Shown: positions 16,119-24,415, numbered from the stretch's first letter. The stretch: DNA of 64,000 nucleotides from Janibacter cremeus (GCF_029395675.1 NZ_CP115184.1:3100001-3164000); one strand, 5' to 3'. The notes: generated from the sequence alone by a model not told the origin. Numbers and translations: made by a program.

Positions 16119-17111
16119 ATGGCGAGCAAGCAGTCGACCCGGGTCCGCAGGGCCGTCCAGCGCTACGCCGCCGGACGCGAGGAGCTGCGCGCCGTCACGG
16201 ACGCCTATGTCGCCCTCGTGACGCAGCTGCTCGACGACGCGGGCATCAACTACCTGGCGGTGACCGGGCGGACCAAGTCGGTCGAGTCCTTCGCCAGCAA
16301 GGCAGCCCGCCGACTGCCGGGTGGCCGGCTCGCGCACCCGAAGCCGCTCACCGACATCACCGACCAGATCGGCGTCCGTGTCGTCACCTACGTGCTCTCC
16401 GACGTCGCCGCGGTCGCCCAGCTGCTCACGGCCCAGCTCGAGGTGCGCGAGGACCGCGACATGGGCCAGGAGACGGCGGACGCCGGACGGTTCGGTTACT
16501 CGAGCCGGCACCTCCTCGTCGCCCTCGACGAGGAGCGCGAGGAGCCGGGGATCCCCACCGGGACCCTGGCCTCGGTCCAGATCCGCACCGTGCTCCAGCA
16601 CGCCTGGGCGGAGTTCGAGCACGACGTGCGCTACAAGGGATCCGTCAGCGCGGAGCACGGCCCCGACTTCGACCGCCGGTTCACCCTCGCGGCGGGTCTC
16701 CTCGAGCTGGCCGACCAGCAGTTCACCGCCATCCGCGACCGCCACCGCGAGGAGCTCACGTCGCCGGCGGAGGGAGCCGACGACGACCCCCGGATCAGTC
16801 CCACCGACCTCGCCGCCTTCCTCGCCGGCCAGTTCACGGACGCCGGCTGGTCCCGCACCGACCACTACGCGTGGATCAGCAGCCTGCTGCTCGAGCTGGG
16901 CATCACCTCTCTGTCCGAGCTGCGCGAGGTCCTGCGGGACGTCGACGTCGAGGCCATCGAGTCGCGGATGGGGTACCGCTACCCGCCCGGCGCGGTCCGC
17001 CGTCTCGATGACGCCCTGCTGTCGGTGTACGGGCAGCGGTACGTCGAGCTGCACGGCAATGCGCACCGGGTCCGCCTTCTCGCCGCCAGACTGGACAAGT
17101 TCACCGACTGA
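16119..17111 (+). CDS. RelA/SpoT-domain protein (small alarmone synthetase-like, possibly degenerate)
   Basis: A 330-residue protein without HD hydrolase or TGS domains. The synthetase fold is marked by TGRTKSVESFASKAAR (residues 49-64), DITDQIGVRVVTYV (79-91), FGYSSRHLLVAL (125-136) and SVQIRTVLQHAWAEFEHDVRYK (152-173). In active (p)ppGpp synthetases the last motif normally reads E-x-Q-x-R-T with a catalytic glutamate; here position 152 is Ser. The usual GYRS-H element reads GYSSRH. The C-terminal 130 residues are helical and not typical of short synthetases. It may be inactive, regulatory or altered in specificity. It starts at the ATG at 16119, with VOC and menC following on the same strand. 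Confidence 0.8.
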   Translation: MASKQSTRVRRAVQRYAAGREELRAVTDAYVALVTQLLDDAGINYLAVTGRTKSVESFASKAARRLPGGRLAHPKPLTDITDQIGVRVVTYVLSDVAAVAQLLTAQLEVREDRDMGQETADAGRFGYSSRHLLVALDEEREEPGIPTGTLASVQIRTVLQHAWAEFEHDVRYKGSVSAEHGPDFDRRFTLAAGLLELADQQFTAIRDRHREELTSPAEGADDDPRISPTDLAAFLAGQFTDAGWSRTDHYAWISSLLLELGITSLSELREVLRDVDVEAIESRMGYRYPPGAVRRLDDALLSVYGQRYVELHGNAHRVRLLAARLDKFTD

Positions 17112-17128
17112 CCGGTCGCGCCCTCGGT

Positions 17129-17134
17129 TACCGT
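17129..17134 (+). promoter_or_regulatory. -10 hexamer TACCGT before the VOC-menC genes
   Basis: TACCGT ends 6 nt before the ATG at 17141; no Shine-Dalgarno sequence is present. It would drive the VOC gene and, through the 4-base overlap, menC. Confidence 0.45.
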
Positions 17135-17140
17135 CGGGCC

Positions 17141-17545
17141 ATGGCACTTCGCTGGTACCAGGTCTCCGTGGACGCGCGGGACGCCGCAACCCTTGCCCGC
17201 TGGTGGGCCGACGTCCTCGACTGGGAGCTCGGCTTCGAGGACGAGTACGAGGTCAACGTCGTCCCGCCCGGGACCAGCGACGACCCCGTCGACACGGTGG
17301 AGACGTGGCAGGCGATGCCGCCGACCTTCGTCTTCGCGCCGGTACCCGAGGGCAAGACGGTGAAGAACCGCCTGCACATCGACCTCGCCCCGCACATCGA
17401 CCAGGACCGGGACGCGTTGATCGAGGAGCTGCTGGTCAAGGGCGCCACCCGCGTCGATGTCGGCCAGGACCCCGATGTCACCTGGACGGTGCTCGCCGAC
17501 CCGGAGGGCAACGAGTTCTGCGTGCTCTCCAGCCGCGACCGATGA
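17141..17545 (+). CDS. VOC (glyoxalase/bleomycin-resistance fold) family protein
   Basis: A 134-residue single-module protein. It begins MALRWYQVSVDARDAATLARWWADVLDWELG, the typical VOC entry strand and helix. The second half contains KNRLHIDLAP and DPEGNEFCVLSS, which supply the usual metal-binding His and Glu. One beta-alpha-beta-beta-beta unit is split by a PPGTSDDPVDTVETW insertion, so an active site would require a dimer. It overlaps menC by 4 bases (ATGA), so it is co-translated with the menaquinone gene, but no role in that pathway is known to me. Confidence 0.85.
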   Translation: MALRWYQVSVDARDAATLARWWADVLDWELGFEDEYEVNVVPPGTSDDPVDTVETWQAMPPTFVFAPVPEGKTVKNRLHIDLAPHIDQDRDALIEELLVKGATRVDVGQDPDVTWTVLADPEGNEFCVLSSRDR

Positions 17546-18525
17546 GCGCACCGGCCCCGGACGAGCTGCTCGACGCGCTGCACGTCGTCACCCTGCCGCT
17601 GCGCACCCGGTTCCGCGGGATCACCGAGCGGGAGATCGCGCTGGTGCGCGGGCCCCACGGTTGGGGTGAGTTCGCGCCCTTCGTCGAGTACGGGCCGCAG
17701 GAGTCGGCCCGCTGGCTGGCCGCGGCGATCGAAGCCGCCTGGACCGGGTGGCCGGACCCGGTGCGCACCGCGGTGCCCGTCAACGCGACCGTCCCTGCGG
17801 TCCCCGCCGGCGACGTGGCGGGGATCCTCGCCCGCTACGACGGATGCACCACCGCCAAGGTCAAGGTCGCCGAGTCCGGCCAGAGCCGGGCCGATGACAT
17901 CGACCGGGTCGCCGCGGTCCGCGACGCCATGGGCCCGCACGGTCGCATCCGCGTCGATGCCAACGGCGGCTGGACCCTCACCCAGGCGCACGACGCGCTC
18001 GCAGCCCTCGCCCCCTTCGGCCTGGAGTACGCCGAGCAGCCCTGTGCCGACGTGCGTGACCTCGCCCGGCTGCGGGTGGAGCTGGCGCGCGCCGGCATCG
18101 ACGTACCGGTCGCCGCCGACGAGTCGATCCGCAAGGCCGAGGACCCGCTCGAGGTCGCGCGGCTGGGCGCCGCGGACCTCGTGGTGGTCAAGGTCGCCCC
18201 CCTCGGTGGCGTCGTCCGCGCCCTCGAGGTCGTCGCCGACTGCGGGCTGCCGGCCGTCGTCTCCTCCGCGATCGACTCCAGCGTCGGCCTGCGGGCCGGG
18301 GTGGCGCTCGCCGCAGCGCTGCCCGAGCTGGAGCACGCCTGCGGTCTCGGCACCGGGGCGCTGCTCGGCGCGGACGTCACGACCGACCCGCTCCTGCCCG
18401 TGCACGGGCAGCTGCCCGTGCGCGACGTCGTGCCCGACCCCGACCTGCTCGCCACCCACGCCGCGCCCGCGGCGCGGCTGGACTGGTGGCGCGACCGTGT
18501 CACCGCCGCCCTGGCGCACCTGTGA
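17542..18525 (+). CDS. menC: o-Succinylbenzoate synthase
   Basis: A 327-residue enolase-superfamily enzyme that dehydrates SHCHC to o-succinylbenzoate. The catalytic framework is visible: TAKVKVAE (Lys106 and Lys108), RVDANGGW (Asp139, first metal ligand), EYAEQPC (Glu ligand), AADESIRK (Asp ligand) and LVVVKVAPLGG (second catalytic Lys). The N-terminal capping domain begins LHVVTLPLRTRFRGITERE. The start is the ATG at 17542, overlapping the VOC stop. Length is normal for actinobacterial MenC. Confidence 0.95.
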   Translation: MSAPAPDELLDALHVVTLPLRTRFRGITEREIALVRGPHGWGEFAPFVEYGPQESARWLAAAIEAAWTGWPDPVRTAVPVNATVPAVPAGDVAGILARYDGCTTAKVKVAESGQSRADDIDRVAAVRDAMGPHGRIRVDANGGWTLTQAHDALAALAPFGLEYAEQPCADVRDLARLRVELARAGIDVPVAADESIRKAEDPLEVARLGAADLVVVKVAPLGGVVRALEVVADCGLPAVVSSAIDSSVGLRAGVALAAALPELEHACGLGTGALLGADVTTDPLLPVHGQLPVRDVVPDPDLLATHAAPAARLDWWRDRVTAALAHL

Positions 18526-18562
18526 CCCCCACGTCCACAGCCCGAGCCGCCTGACTCCGCTG

Positions 18563-18614
18563 CTCCACAACCGGGGCGAAGGGGGCGCTCGCTCACCCCA
18601 CGAGCCGATGGGCT
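18563..18614 (+). promoter_or_regulatory. Promoter cassette upstream of the WXG-like/hydrolase pair
   Basis: The segment contains CTCCACAACC (18563-18572), CGAAGGGGG (18577-18585) and, after a C-rich spacer, GAGCCGATGGGCTG with a -10-like TGGGCT at 18609-18614. That element ends 6 nt before the ATG at 18621. The same elements in the same order and spacing occur at 15101-15151. A CCACAGCC copy at 18535 also pairs with GGCTGTGG at 18612. Confidence 0.4.
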
Positions 18615-18620
18615 GTGGGC

Positions 18621-18929
18621 ATGGACATCCCACCGCTGCTGCTCGAGGACCTCGAGGTACCAGCCCTCCGCCTGGAGCGCCTCGCCGACGGTGTCGACGG
18701 GCTCGTCGCGCGGACCGCGCACGGTACGAGCCACTCGTGGCGGGGCCCTGCCGCCGACCGGCACCGCGAGCTCGTCGCGGCGCACGCGGCCGACCTCACC
18801 GCGCTCGGTGCCGCCCTCCGGGACGCAGCCGCCGCGGTGCGGACGCTGGCGGCGGTTGCGTCGGGGCACGCGGCCGTGCGGCGGACGCCTCCGGTGAGTC
18901 ATGCCGGCTCACCTGCCGGTGAGTCATGA
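18621..18929 (+). CDS. Small WXG100-like helical protein
   Basis: A 102-residue protein that looks like two helices around a turn with a W-x-G element: HSWRGPAADRHRELVA, Trp40-Arg-Gly42. The second helix, HAADLTALGAALRDAAAAVRTLAAVA, is Ala-rich and amphipathic. Size and layout resemble ESAT-6/WXG100 proteins secreted or chaperoned by type VII systems. The C-terminal tail (about residues 85-102) is Pro/Ser/Gly-rich and disordered. It overlaps the following hydrolase gene by 4 bases, so the two are co-translated. No type VII secretion gene is in the window; the family call is by shape and motif only. The ATG at 18621 fits the promoter better than the GTG at 18615. Confidence 0.55.
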   Translation: MDIPPLLLEDLEVPALRLERLADGVDGLVARTAHGTSHSWRGPAADRHRELVAAHAADLTALGAALRDAAAAVRTLAAVASGHAAVRRTPPVSHAGSPAGES

Positions 18930-20473
18930 CTGACCCAGTCGCTTCACGCGGTCGCACGGCTTCCCCGTCCGGTGCGGGTGCTGCCGTGAGCCGCGAGCTC
19001 ACCGTCACCGGCGGCGCGCACGGCCTGGCCGTCTCCCTCGAGGAGCTCGAGGAGGGGGCGCGGGTCCTGGAGGTCGCCGGCCGGGACGTGGCGGAGACCG
19101 CGGTGCTCGTCGGCGCCACGGCGGTCGAGCCGGCTCTCGCACTCGCTGGCGTGATCGCACCCGTCGAGTACGTGACCGCGGAGGCCGCGGTCCTCGACTG
19201 CGCCCGCGACGCCGTCGGGGTCTCGGCGCGGGTGCTCGCCACCGCCGAGGCGACCCGGGCGGCGGTGGGGCTGTACCGCGAGGGGGAGCAGGCGGCGGAG
19301 GCGCTCTTCGACGTCGCAGCCACCTCGGTGGGAGTCACCATCGGCGCCTCCGTGCCGACCGCGGCCCTGGCGGTCGGTCTCCTCACCCCGCTCCTGCTCC
19401 CGCGGCTGCCGGTGCTCGGCGCACCCGCCACGGCGGCCCTCGTCGGTCTCGGCCTGGGACTGGGGCAGGAGGTCGACGAGCTGCTCGTGCACGCGCCCGG
19501 ACTCGTCCCGTTCGTGGCCGAGGGGTTCGACGGTCTGGTCATCGGTCTCGGCAGGGGCACACCGGCGCTGGGGACCTGGCTGCGGTGGCGGTCGGGACGG
19601 CTGGGTGTGCCCTACCCGCCACGCACGCAGCAGGAGGCACTGCAGGTCGTCATCGCCGCGACCGAGGGGATCGCCCTCGACGAGTCCGACCAGGACGTGC
19701 GCGTGGTTCCCCACGTCGTGACGGGTGTGCGGGCGCCCCGCAGCGTCGCCGACCTCGTCGACGACAGCGGCCCCACCTCGGGCGGCTCCCGGGTCCGGGT
19801 CGTCGGTGTCCCGCGCGCCGAAGGGTCGTGGACCTGGGTGGTCGACGTGCCGGGGACGCAGAGCTTCGACCCCCGGGCGGGGGAGAACCCCTGGGACCTC
19901 ACGAGCAACGTCCTGCTCGCCGCGGGGGAGCAGACCCTGACGATGCGGGCCGTCACTCGCGCCCTCACCGACGCCCAGCGGCGCACCGGCTCCGGTGGAC
20001 GCAGCCGGGTCCTCCTCGGTGGCCGCAGCCAGGGCGGCCTCACGGCCGCCGCGCTCGCCGCCGACCCGCACTTCCGCCGCCGCTTCCGGGTCACCCACGT
20101 CGTCACCGCCGGCGCGCCCGTCGCGGGCCTGGACGTCCCCGACGACGTGTCGGTGCTCAGCCTCGAGCACACCGAGGACCCCGTCGCCGGGCTCGACGGC
20201 GCGGACAACTCCGACCGGGAGGACTGGGTGACCGTGGAGCGCCGGGTGGCTGACCTGCTCGGGCCCGACGACGGGGCGACGGACGCGCACGCCACCGAGC
20301 TGTACGCGCAGACCGCCCGCCTCGTCGACGAGAGCGACGACCCCTCGCTGGCGGCGTGGCGCGCGGGCGCGGACGCCTTCCTGGACGGCGAAGGGGGTGA
20401 CCCGGTCGTCATCGACTACGCGGTCGAGCGGGTCCCGGCCGGGAGCGCGGCAGTGGCAGGATCGGTCCCGTGA
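18926..20473 (+). CDS. Alpha/beta-hydrolase with N-terminal helical (WXG/LXG-like) region
   Basis: A 515-residue protein. Residues of about 20-130 are Ala/Glu/Val-rich helices resembling the N-terminal heptad region of type VII secretion substrates. Residues of about 132-180 form a hydrophobic stretch. The C-terminal half is an alpha/beta-hydrolase: WTWVVDVPGTQSFDP (oxyanion strand), then the nucleophile elbow GGRSQGGLTAAALA with Ser near residue 368, and VVTAGAPVAGLDVPDDVSVLSLEHTEDPV, which supplies the likely Asp and His environment. No signal peptide is visible. The preceding WXG-like gene overlaps it, suggesting a secreted lipase or esterase and its partner. Substrate unknown. It overlaps menD by 4 bases (GTGA). 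Confidence 0.7.
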   Translation: MTDPVASRGRTASPSGAGAAVSRELTVTGGAHGLAVSLEELEEGARVLEVAGRDVAETAVLVGATAVEPALALAGVIAPVEYVTAEAAVLDCARDAVGVSARVLATAEATRAAVGLYREGEQAAEALFDVAATSVGVTIGASVPTAALAVGLLTPLLLPRLPVLGAPATAALVGLGLGLGQEVDELLVHAPGLVPFVAEGFDGLVIGLGRGTPALGTWLRWRSGRLGVPYPPRTQQEALQVVIAATEGIALDESDQDVRVVPHVVTGVRAPRSVADLVDDSGPTSGGSRVRVVGVPRAEGSWTWVVDVPGTQSFDPRAGENPWDLTSNVLLAAGEQTLTMRAVTRALTDAQRRTGSGGRSRVLLGGRSQGGLTAAALAADPHFRRRFRVTHVVTAGAPVAGLDVPDDVSVLSLEHTEDPVAGLDGADNSDREDWVTVERRVADLLGPDDGATDAHATELYAQTARLVDESDDPSLAAWRAGADAFLDGEGGDPVVIDYAVERVPAGSAAVAGSVP

Positions 20474-22263
20474 ATCCCTCGACGACCGGAGCCCGCGTCC
20501 TCCTCGACGAGCTCGTCCGGCTCGGCGTGCGTGAGATCGTCCTGTGCCCGGGCTCCCGCTCGGCGCCCCAGGCCTACGCCGCGCACGACCTCGACGCGTC
20601 CGGTCGGGCCCGGCTGCACGTGCGGGTGGACGAGCGCAGCGCGGCCTTCCTCGCCCTCGGTCTGGCCAAGGAGAGCAGGCGCCCGGCCGTCGTCATCACC
20701 ACGAGCGGCACCGCCGTCGCCAACCTCCACCCCGCCGTCCTCGAGGCACACCACGGGGCGGTCCCGCTCCTCCTGCTCACCGCTGACCGGCCACCCGAGC
20801 TGCGGGGAGTCGGCGCCAACCAGGCGACCGACCAGCCCGGCATCTTCGGGGAGCACGTCCGGCTCGCCCTCGAGCTGGAGACCCCGCAGGACCCGCCCCG
20901 CCAGGCCGCGGCATGGCGCACCGGTGCCGCCCGCGCATGGGCAGCGACCACCGGGGCGCTCGGCGGCTCCGGTCACGCCGGGCCGGTCCACCTCGACCTG
21001 CCCTACCGCGACCCCCTCGCGCCGGACACGACGTCCACGGTTCGAGGTACTAGGGCGCCGCTGGACACACCCGAACACCTCGAACCATCGGACCCGGTCG
21101 CCGGTCGCCCCGGTGGGACGCCGTGGGTGACCCTGCCCGCGCCCGCCCCGGTGGCAACTGCCGGGGCCACGCCCCTGGCGCACGACCCGCAGACCCTCGT
21201 CGTCATCGGCGAGCTCCCGGGCGCCGAGCACCGCGCCGCCGCGCTGGACTGGGCGGCCCGCCACGGCGCGCCGGTCATCGCCGAGCCGGGGCCGGGGACG
21301 CACGACCTGGTCCTCCCGCACGGTGCGCAGCTCCTTGCCGCCACCGGGTGGGTCGACGCCCACCTGCCCGCCCGTCTCCTCGTCATCGGCCGGCCGACCC
21401 TCGGGCGCGCGATCCCGGCCCTCACCCGTCGTCCCGGCGTGCGTGTCGAGGTCGTGACGCCGGGGGAGCCCGGGGCCGCCGGCTGGGCCGATGCCACGCA
21501 CTCGGCCGCAGCGGTCCACCCCTTCGCCGCGCTCATCGGTGACGACGACGACCGGGGGGCGGCCCCCCTTCGCGCGGGCGGGGGGACCCGCGCACCAAGG
21601 GGCACGGCCTTCGCCCGGACGTGGCTGGAGGCCGCCGACCGGGTGGCCGACGCCCTGGACGGTGCCGGTGACCTCGACGGGCCCACGACCGCCCGGACGC
21701 TGCACGACGCGGTGCCGGGGGAGAGCCTGGTGCTCCTCGGCAGCAGCAGCGTCGCCCGGGACCTGCACCTCGGGGTGGCACGGCCGCGGGCCGACGTGCG
21801 CCCCGTGACCAGCCGTGGGCTGGCCGGTATCGACGGCTGCGTCTCGACGGCGGTCGGGCTGGCGCTGGCCCGCACCGACCCGACCTACGCGCTGCTCGGG
21901 GACCTGACCTTCCTCCACGACGCCAACGGACTGCTCATCGGTCCCGACGAGCCGGTGCCGGACCTGACGATCGTCGTCGTCGACGACGACGGGGGCAGCA
22001 TCTTCGACACCCTCGAGTACGGGGCGGACGAGCACGCCGGGCCGATGCGCCGGCTCTTCACCACGCCGACCGGCGCGGACATCGAGGCCCTCTGCGCCGC
22101 TCACGGCGTGCCCGCCACGACCGCCCGGACCCCCGAGGACCTCGCCCGCCTGGTCGAGACCCCCGCCACGGGTGTCCGCGTGGTCCGGGTCCCGATCGCC
22201 GCCGGCTCCCGCCGCGCCGCAGGGGAGCGGACCCGGGCGGCCGTCGTCGCGGCCCTGGGCTGA
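20470..22263 (+). CDS. menD: 2-succinyl-5-enolpyruvyl-6-hydroxy-3-cyclohexene-1-carboxylate synthase
   Basis: A 597-residue thiamine-diphosphate enzyme that couples isochorismate with 2-oxoglutarate. The N-terminal half has REIVLCPGSRSAPQAYA and the cofactor-activating glutamate in RVDERSAAFLALG (Glu55), then TTSGTAVANLHPAVLEAHH and DRPPELRGVGANQATDQPG. The ThDP/Mg site is GDLTFLHDANGLL near residue 477 with VVVDDDGGSIFDTLE. The middle linker (about residues 185-225) is Pro/Thr-rich and is partly encoded by a perfect 10-bp inverted repeat, perhaps an inserted element. The GTG start overlaps the hydrolase stop, and CAGGAT 7 nt upstream offers an additional leaderless start. Confidence 0.95.
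   Translation: MNPSTTGARVLLDELVRLGVREIVLCPGSRSAPQAYAAHDLDASGRARLHVRVDERSAAFLALGLAKESRRPAVVITTSGTAVANLHPAVLEAHHGAVPLLLLTADRPPELRGVGANQATDQPGIFGEHVRLALELETPQDPPRQAAAWRTGAARAWAATTGALGGSGHAGPVHLDLPYRDPLAPDTTSTVRGTRAPLDTPEHLEPSDPVAGRPGGTPWVTLPAPAPVATAGATPLAHDPQTLVVIGELPGAEHRAAALDWAARHGAPVIAEPGPGTHDLVLPHGAQLLAATGWVDAHLPARLLVIGRPTLGRAIPALTRRPGVRVEVVTPGEPGAAGWADATHSAAAVHPFAALIGDDDDRGAAPLRAGGGTRAPRGTAFARTWLEAADRVADALDGAGDLDGPTTARTLHDAVPGESLVLLGSSSVARDLHLGVARPRADVRPVTSRGLAGIDGCVSTAVGLALARTDPTYALLGDLTFLHDANGLLIGPDEPVPDLTIVVVDDDGGSIFDTLEYGADEHAGPMRRLFTTPTGADIEALCAAHGVPATTARTPEDLARLVETPATGVRVVRVPIAAGSRRAAGERTRAAVVAALG
21039..21086. repeat. Inverted repeat inside menD
   Basis: GGTTCGAGGT (21039-21048) and ACCTCGAACC (21077-21086) are perfect 10-bp inverted arms around a 28-nt loop, within the coding sequence of a variable linker (about residues 190-206). 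The TCGAGG core is shared with the repeats in nuoN2 and menE. Confidence 0.5.
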
Positions 22264-22294
22264 CCCGGGCCCTCGGGCGTCAGCCGCCCAGGGC
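22252..22294. terminator. Bidirectional terminator formed by the menD and menF 3' ends
   Basis: menD ends GCCCTGGGC-TGA and convergent menF ends with the mirror TCA-GCC-GCCCAGGGC. The 9-bp arms at 22252-22260 and 22286-22294, each including or abutting a stop codon, can fold into one hairpin readable from both strands. Confidence 0.5.
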
Positions 22295-23581
22295 GGTGCG
22301 CATCGGCAGCAGCTTGGCCACCGACTCCGCGACCTCGTCCTCGGCGCGGGAGCCGGCGACGATGCCGCAGCCGGCGTAGAGGCGAAGGGAGTTGGGCGCG
22401 TCGTAGGAGCCGCACCGCAGCGCGATGCCCCACTCGCCGTCACCGGAGGCGTCCATCCAGCCGACCGGCCCGGCGTACCGGCCGCGGTCCATGTGCTCCA
22501 GCTCCGCGATGACGCGGTCGGCGTCCGCCGTCGGGGTCCCGCACACCGCCGCGCTCGGGTGCAGCGAGGCGGCCAGGGCCAGCGAGGTGGAGCTGTCGTC
22601 GACGACCCCCGCGACGTCCGTCGCCAGGTGCATCACGTTGTTCAGGTGCAGGACGAAGGGGGACTCCGGCACGTTGATCGAGGAGGTGTGGTCGGTCAGC
22701 GCGTCCGCGACCGAGCGCACGGCGTACTCGTGCTCCTCGAGGTCCTTGCTGCTGCGGGCCAGGGAGCCGGCGAGTGCCAGGTCGTGGCTGTCGTCACCGG
22801 TGCGGCGGATCGTGCCGGCGAGCACGCGGGAGGTCACGAGGCCGCGCTCGAGGCGGACAAGCATCTCGGGGGTGGCGCCCACCAGCCCGTCCACGGCGAA
22901 GACCCAGGTGGTGTCGTAGTCCTCGGCCAGGCGCGTGAGCAGCCAGCGGGGGTCGATGCGCTCGTCCGCGGTCGCCTGCACGGAGCGCGCGAGGACGACC
23001 TTGTCCAGGTCGCCGGCGTTGATCCGGGAGACCGCCTCCTCGACGGCGGCGGCCCACCGCTCCTTGGTCAGGTCGCTGTCGGTGAAGGCGACCGCCCCGG
23101 GGTCCACGGGGGCGGGCTGGGGCTCGAGCGGCTCGTCGGCCGTCGGGACCGCGGCGGCGGTCGTGGTCGTCGTCACCCAGGCCCGGTCACCGCGGCGGCC
23201 GACGACGACCTCGGGGACGACGAGCACGGACTCGGTGCCGGAGTGCGACGAGTAGGCCATCGACCCGAAGGCGATGGGCCCGGTGCCGGGCTCGTCCACG
23301 TCGTCGCGCACGATGGCCTCGGCGGTCACCGTGCGCCACCACTCCTGCGCCCGGACGAAGCGGTCCGACCCGCGCGAGCGGAAGGTCGCGACCGTGCCCC
23401 ACCCGACCAGGCCTTCTCCCTTGCGCACCCACGAGACGATGTCGCCCGCGTCCGCCGGCTCCGGCAGCAGCCTCAGCAGGTCGCCGACCTGAGCCGCGGG
23501 GACGGAGATGGTGCGTACGACCAGGGCGGGTCGGGAGTGGCCGAGCGGCCCCGGGACGTCGTCGGGTGATGGAGATGTCAT
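22280..23581 (-). CDS. menF: Isochorismate synthase
   Basis: A 433-residue chorismate-utilising enzyme that converts chorismate to isochorismate, the first committed step to menaquinone. Conserved segments: [44 protein letters not shown] (active-site region), [32 protein letters not shown] and [22 protein letters not shown] with the catalytic His. The C-terminal [23 protein letters not shown] and [16 protein letters not shown] complete the family. The N-terminal 150 residues are variable. It is convergent with menD and divergent from menG. Isochorismate synthases of siderophore pathways are similar, but the men context decides the role. Confidence 0.93.
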   Translation of the reverse strand: MTSPSPDDVPGPLGHSRPALVVRTISVPAAQVGDLLRLLPEPADAGDIVSWVRKGEGLVGWGTVATFRSRGSDRFVRAQEWWRTVTAEAIVRDDVDEPGTGPIAFGSMAYSSHSGTESVLVVPEVVVGRRGDRAWVTTTTTAAAVPTADEPLEPQPAPVDPGAVAFTDSDLTKERWAAAVEEAVSRINAGDLDKVVLARSVQATADERIDPRWLLTRLAEDYDTTWVFAVDGLVGATPEMLVRLERGLVTSRVLAGTIRRTGDDSHDLALAGSLARSSKDLEEHEYAVRSVADALTDHTSSINVPESPFVLHLNNVMHLATDVAGVVDDSSTSLALAASLHPSAAVCGTPTADADRVIAELEHMDRGRYAGPVGWMDASGDGEWGIALRCGSYDAPNSLRLYAGCGIVAGSRAEDEVAESVAKLLPMRTALGG

Positions 23582-23590
23582 GGCCGCAAC

Positions 23591-23615
23591 AGCCTACGAC
23601 CGCGGGTGCGAGGAT
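23591..23615. promoter_or_regulatory. Divergent menF/menG promoter
   Basis: On the minus strand TAGGCT (23591-23596) lies 9 nt before the menF ATG at 23581. On the plus strand GAGGAT (23610-23615) lies 6 nt before the menG ATG at 23622. Only 40 nt separate the two start codons, so the promoters overlap back to back. Confidence 0.45.
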
Positions 23616-23621
23616 GTGCAC

Positions 23622-24314
23622 ATGAGCCGCGCCACCCTCCAGAAGGACCCCAAGGCCGTCGCCGCGATGTTCGACGAGACCGCAGCGAAGTACGACCTGA
23701 TGAACGACGTGATGTCCCTGGGCCAGACCCGCCTGTGGCGGCGGGCCGTCCTGCAGTCGCTGGAGCCGCGGCCCGGCCAGCGCATCCTCGACATCGCCGC
23801 GGGCACGGGGACCTCGTCGGTGCCGCTGCGCAAGGCGGGCGCGGACGTCGTCTCGGCCGACTTCTCGCTCGGGATGCTCCACCAGGGCCAGCGCCAGTAC
23901 CCCGACCTGGACTTCTCCGCCGCGGATGCGACGCGGCTGCCATTCGCGGACGAGTCCTTCGACACGGTCACCATGTCCTTCGGCTTCCGCAACGTCGTCG
24001 ACCGCGGCGCGGCGCTCGCGGAGTTCCTGCGCGTGACCAAGCCGGGTGGCCGGCTGCTCATCTGCGAGTTCAGCCAGCCGGTCAACAAGGCCTTGCGCAC
24101 GGTCTACTCCGAGTACCTCATGGCCGCCTTCCCGCCGGTGGCCCGCACGCTCAGCTCCAACCCCGACTCCTACGTCTACCTCGCCGAGTCGATCCAGGCC
24201 TGGCCCGCCCAGCGCGAGCTCGCCACGACGATCTCCGCGGCCGGATGGGCCGACGTGCAGTGGCGCAACCTGACCGGCGGCATCGTCGCCCTCCACCGCG
24301 CGACCAAGAGGTAA
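23622..24314 (+). CDS. menG: Demethylmenaquinone methyltransferase
   Basis: A 230-residue UbiE/MenG-family SAM methyltransferase that adds the C-methyl group in the last step of menaquinone synthesis. Motif I is [57 protein letters not shown] and [17 protein letters not shown] follow. The UbiE signature [18 protein letters not shown] is near the N-terminus. The longer upstream frame runs through the menF promoter and is discarded; the ATG at 23622 gives the family N-terminus. menJ follows after 101 nt. Confidence 0.95.
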   Translation: MSRATLQKDPKAVAAMFDETAAKYDLMNDVMSLGQTRLWRRAVLQSLEPRPGQRILDIAAGTGTSSVPLRKAGADVVSADFSLGMLHQGQRQYPDLDFSAADATRLPFADESFDTVTMSFGFRNVVDRGAALAEFLRVTKPGGRLLICEFSQPVNKALRTVYSEYLMAAFPPVARTLSSNPDSYVYLAESIQAWPAQRELATTISAAGWADVQWRNLTGGIVALHRATKR

Positions 24315-24364
24315 CGGGCCCGGAGGTTAGGTCTACCTGTGTCGTTCGCCTCGACATGGAGAGG

Positions 24365-24396
24365 TAGGCTTCCCGCGATCGTGAAATCCTTCACAA
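24365..24396 (+). promoter_or_regulatory. menJ promoter with Rex-like operator
   Basis: A -10 hexamer TAGGCT (24365-24370) is followed at 24379-24396 by TCGTGAAATCCTTCACAA. Known Rex operators follow TTGTGAA-N4-TTCACAA; this site differs at one base of the 14 specified. It would cover the first 20 transcribed bases, a repression position. A GAGGAA ribosome binding site precedes the GTG at 24416. Rex senses NADH/NAD+ and is known to control nuo genes in streptomycetes. Confidence 0.6.
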
Positions 24397-24415
24397 GCCC
24401 TCGAGGAACCCATTC

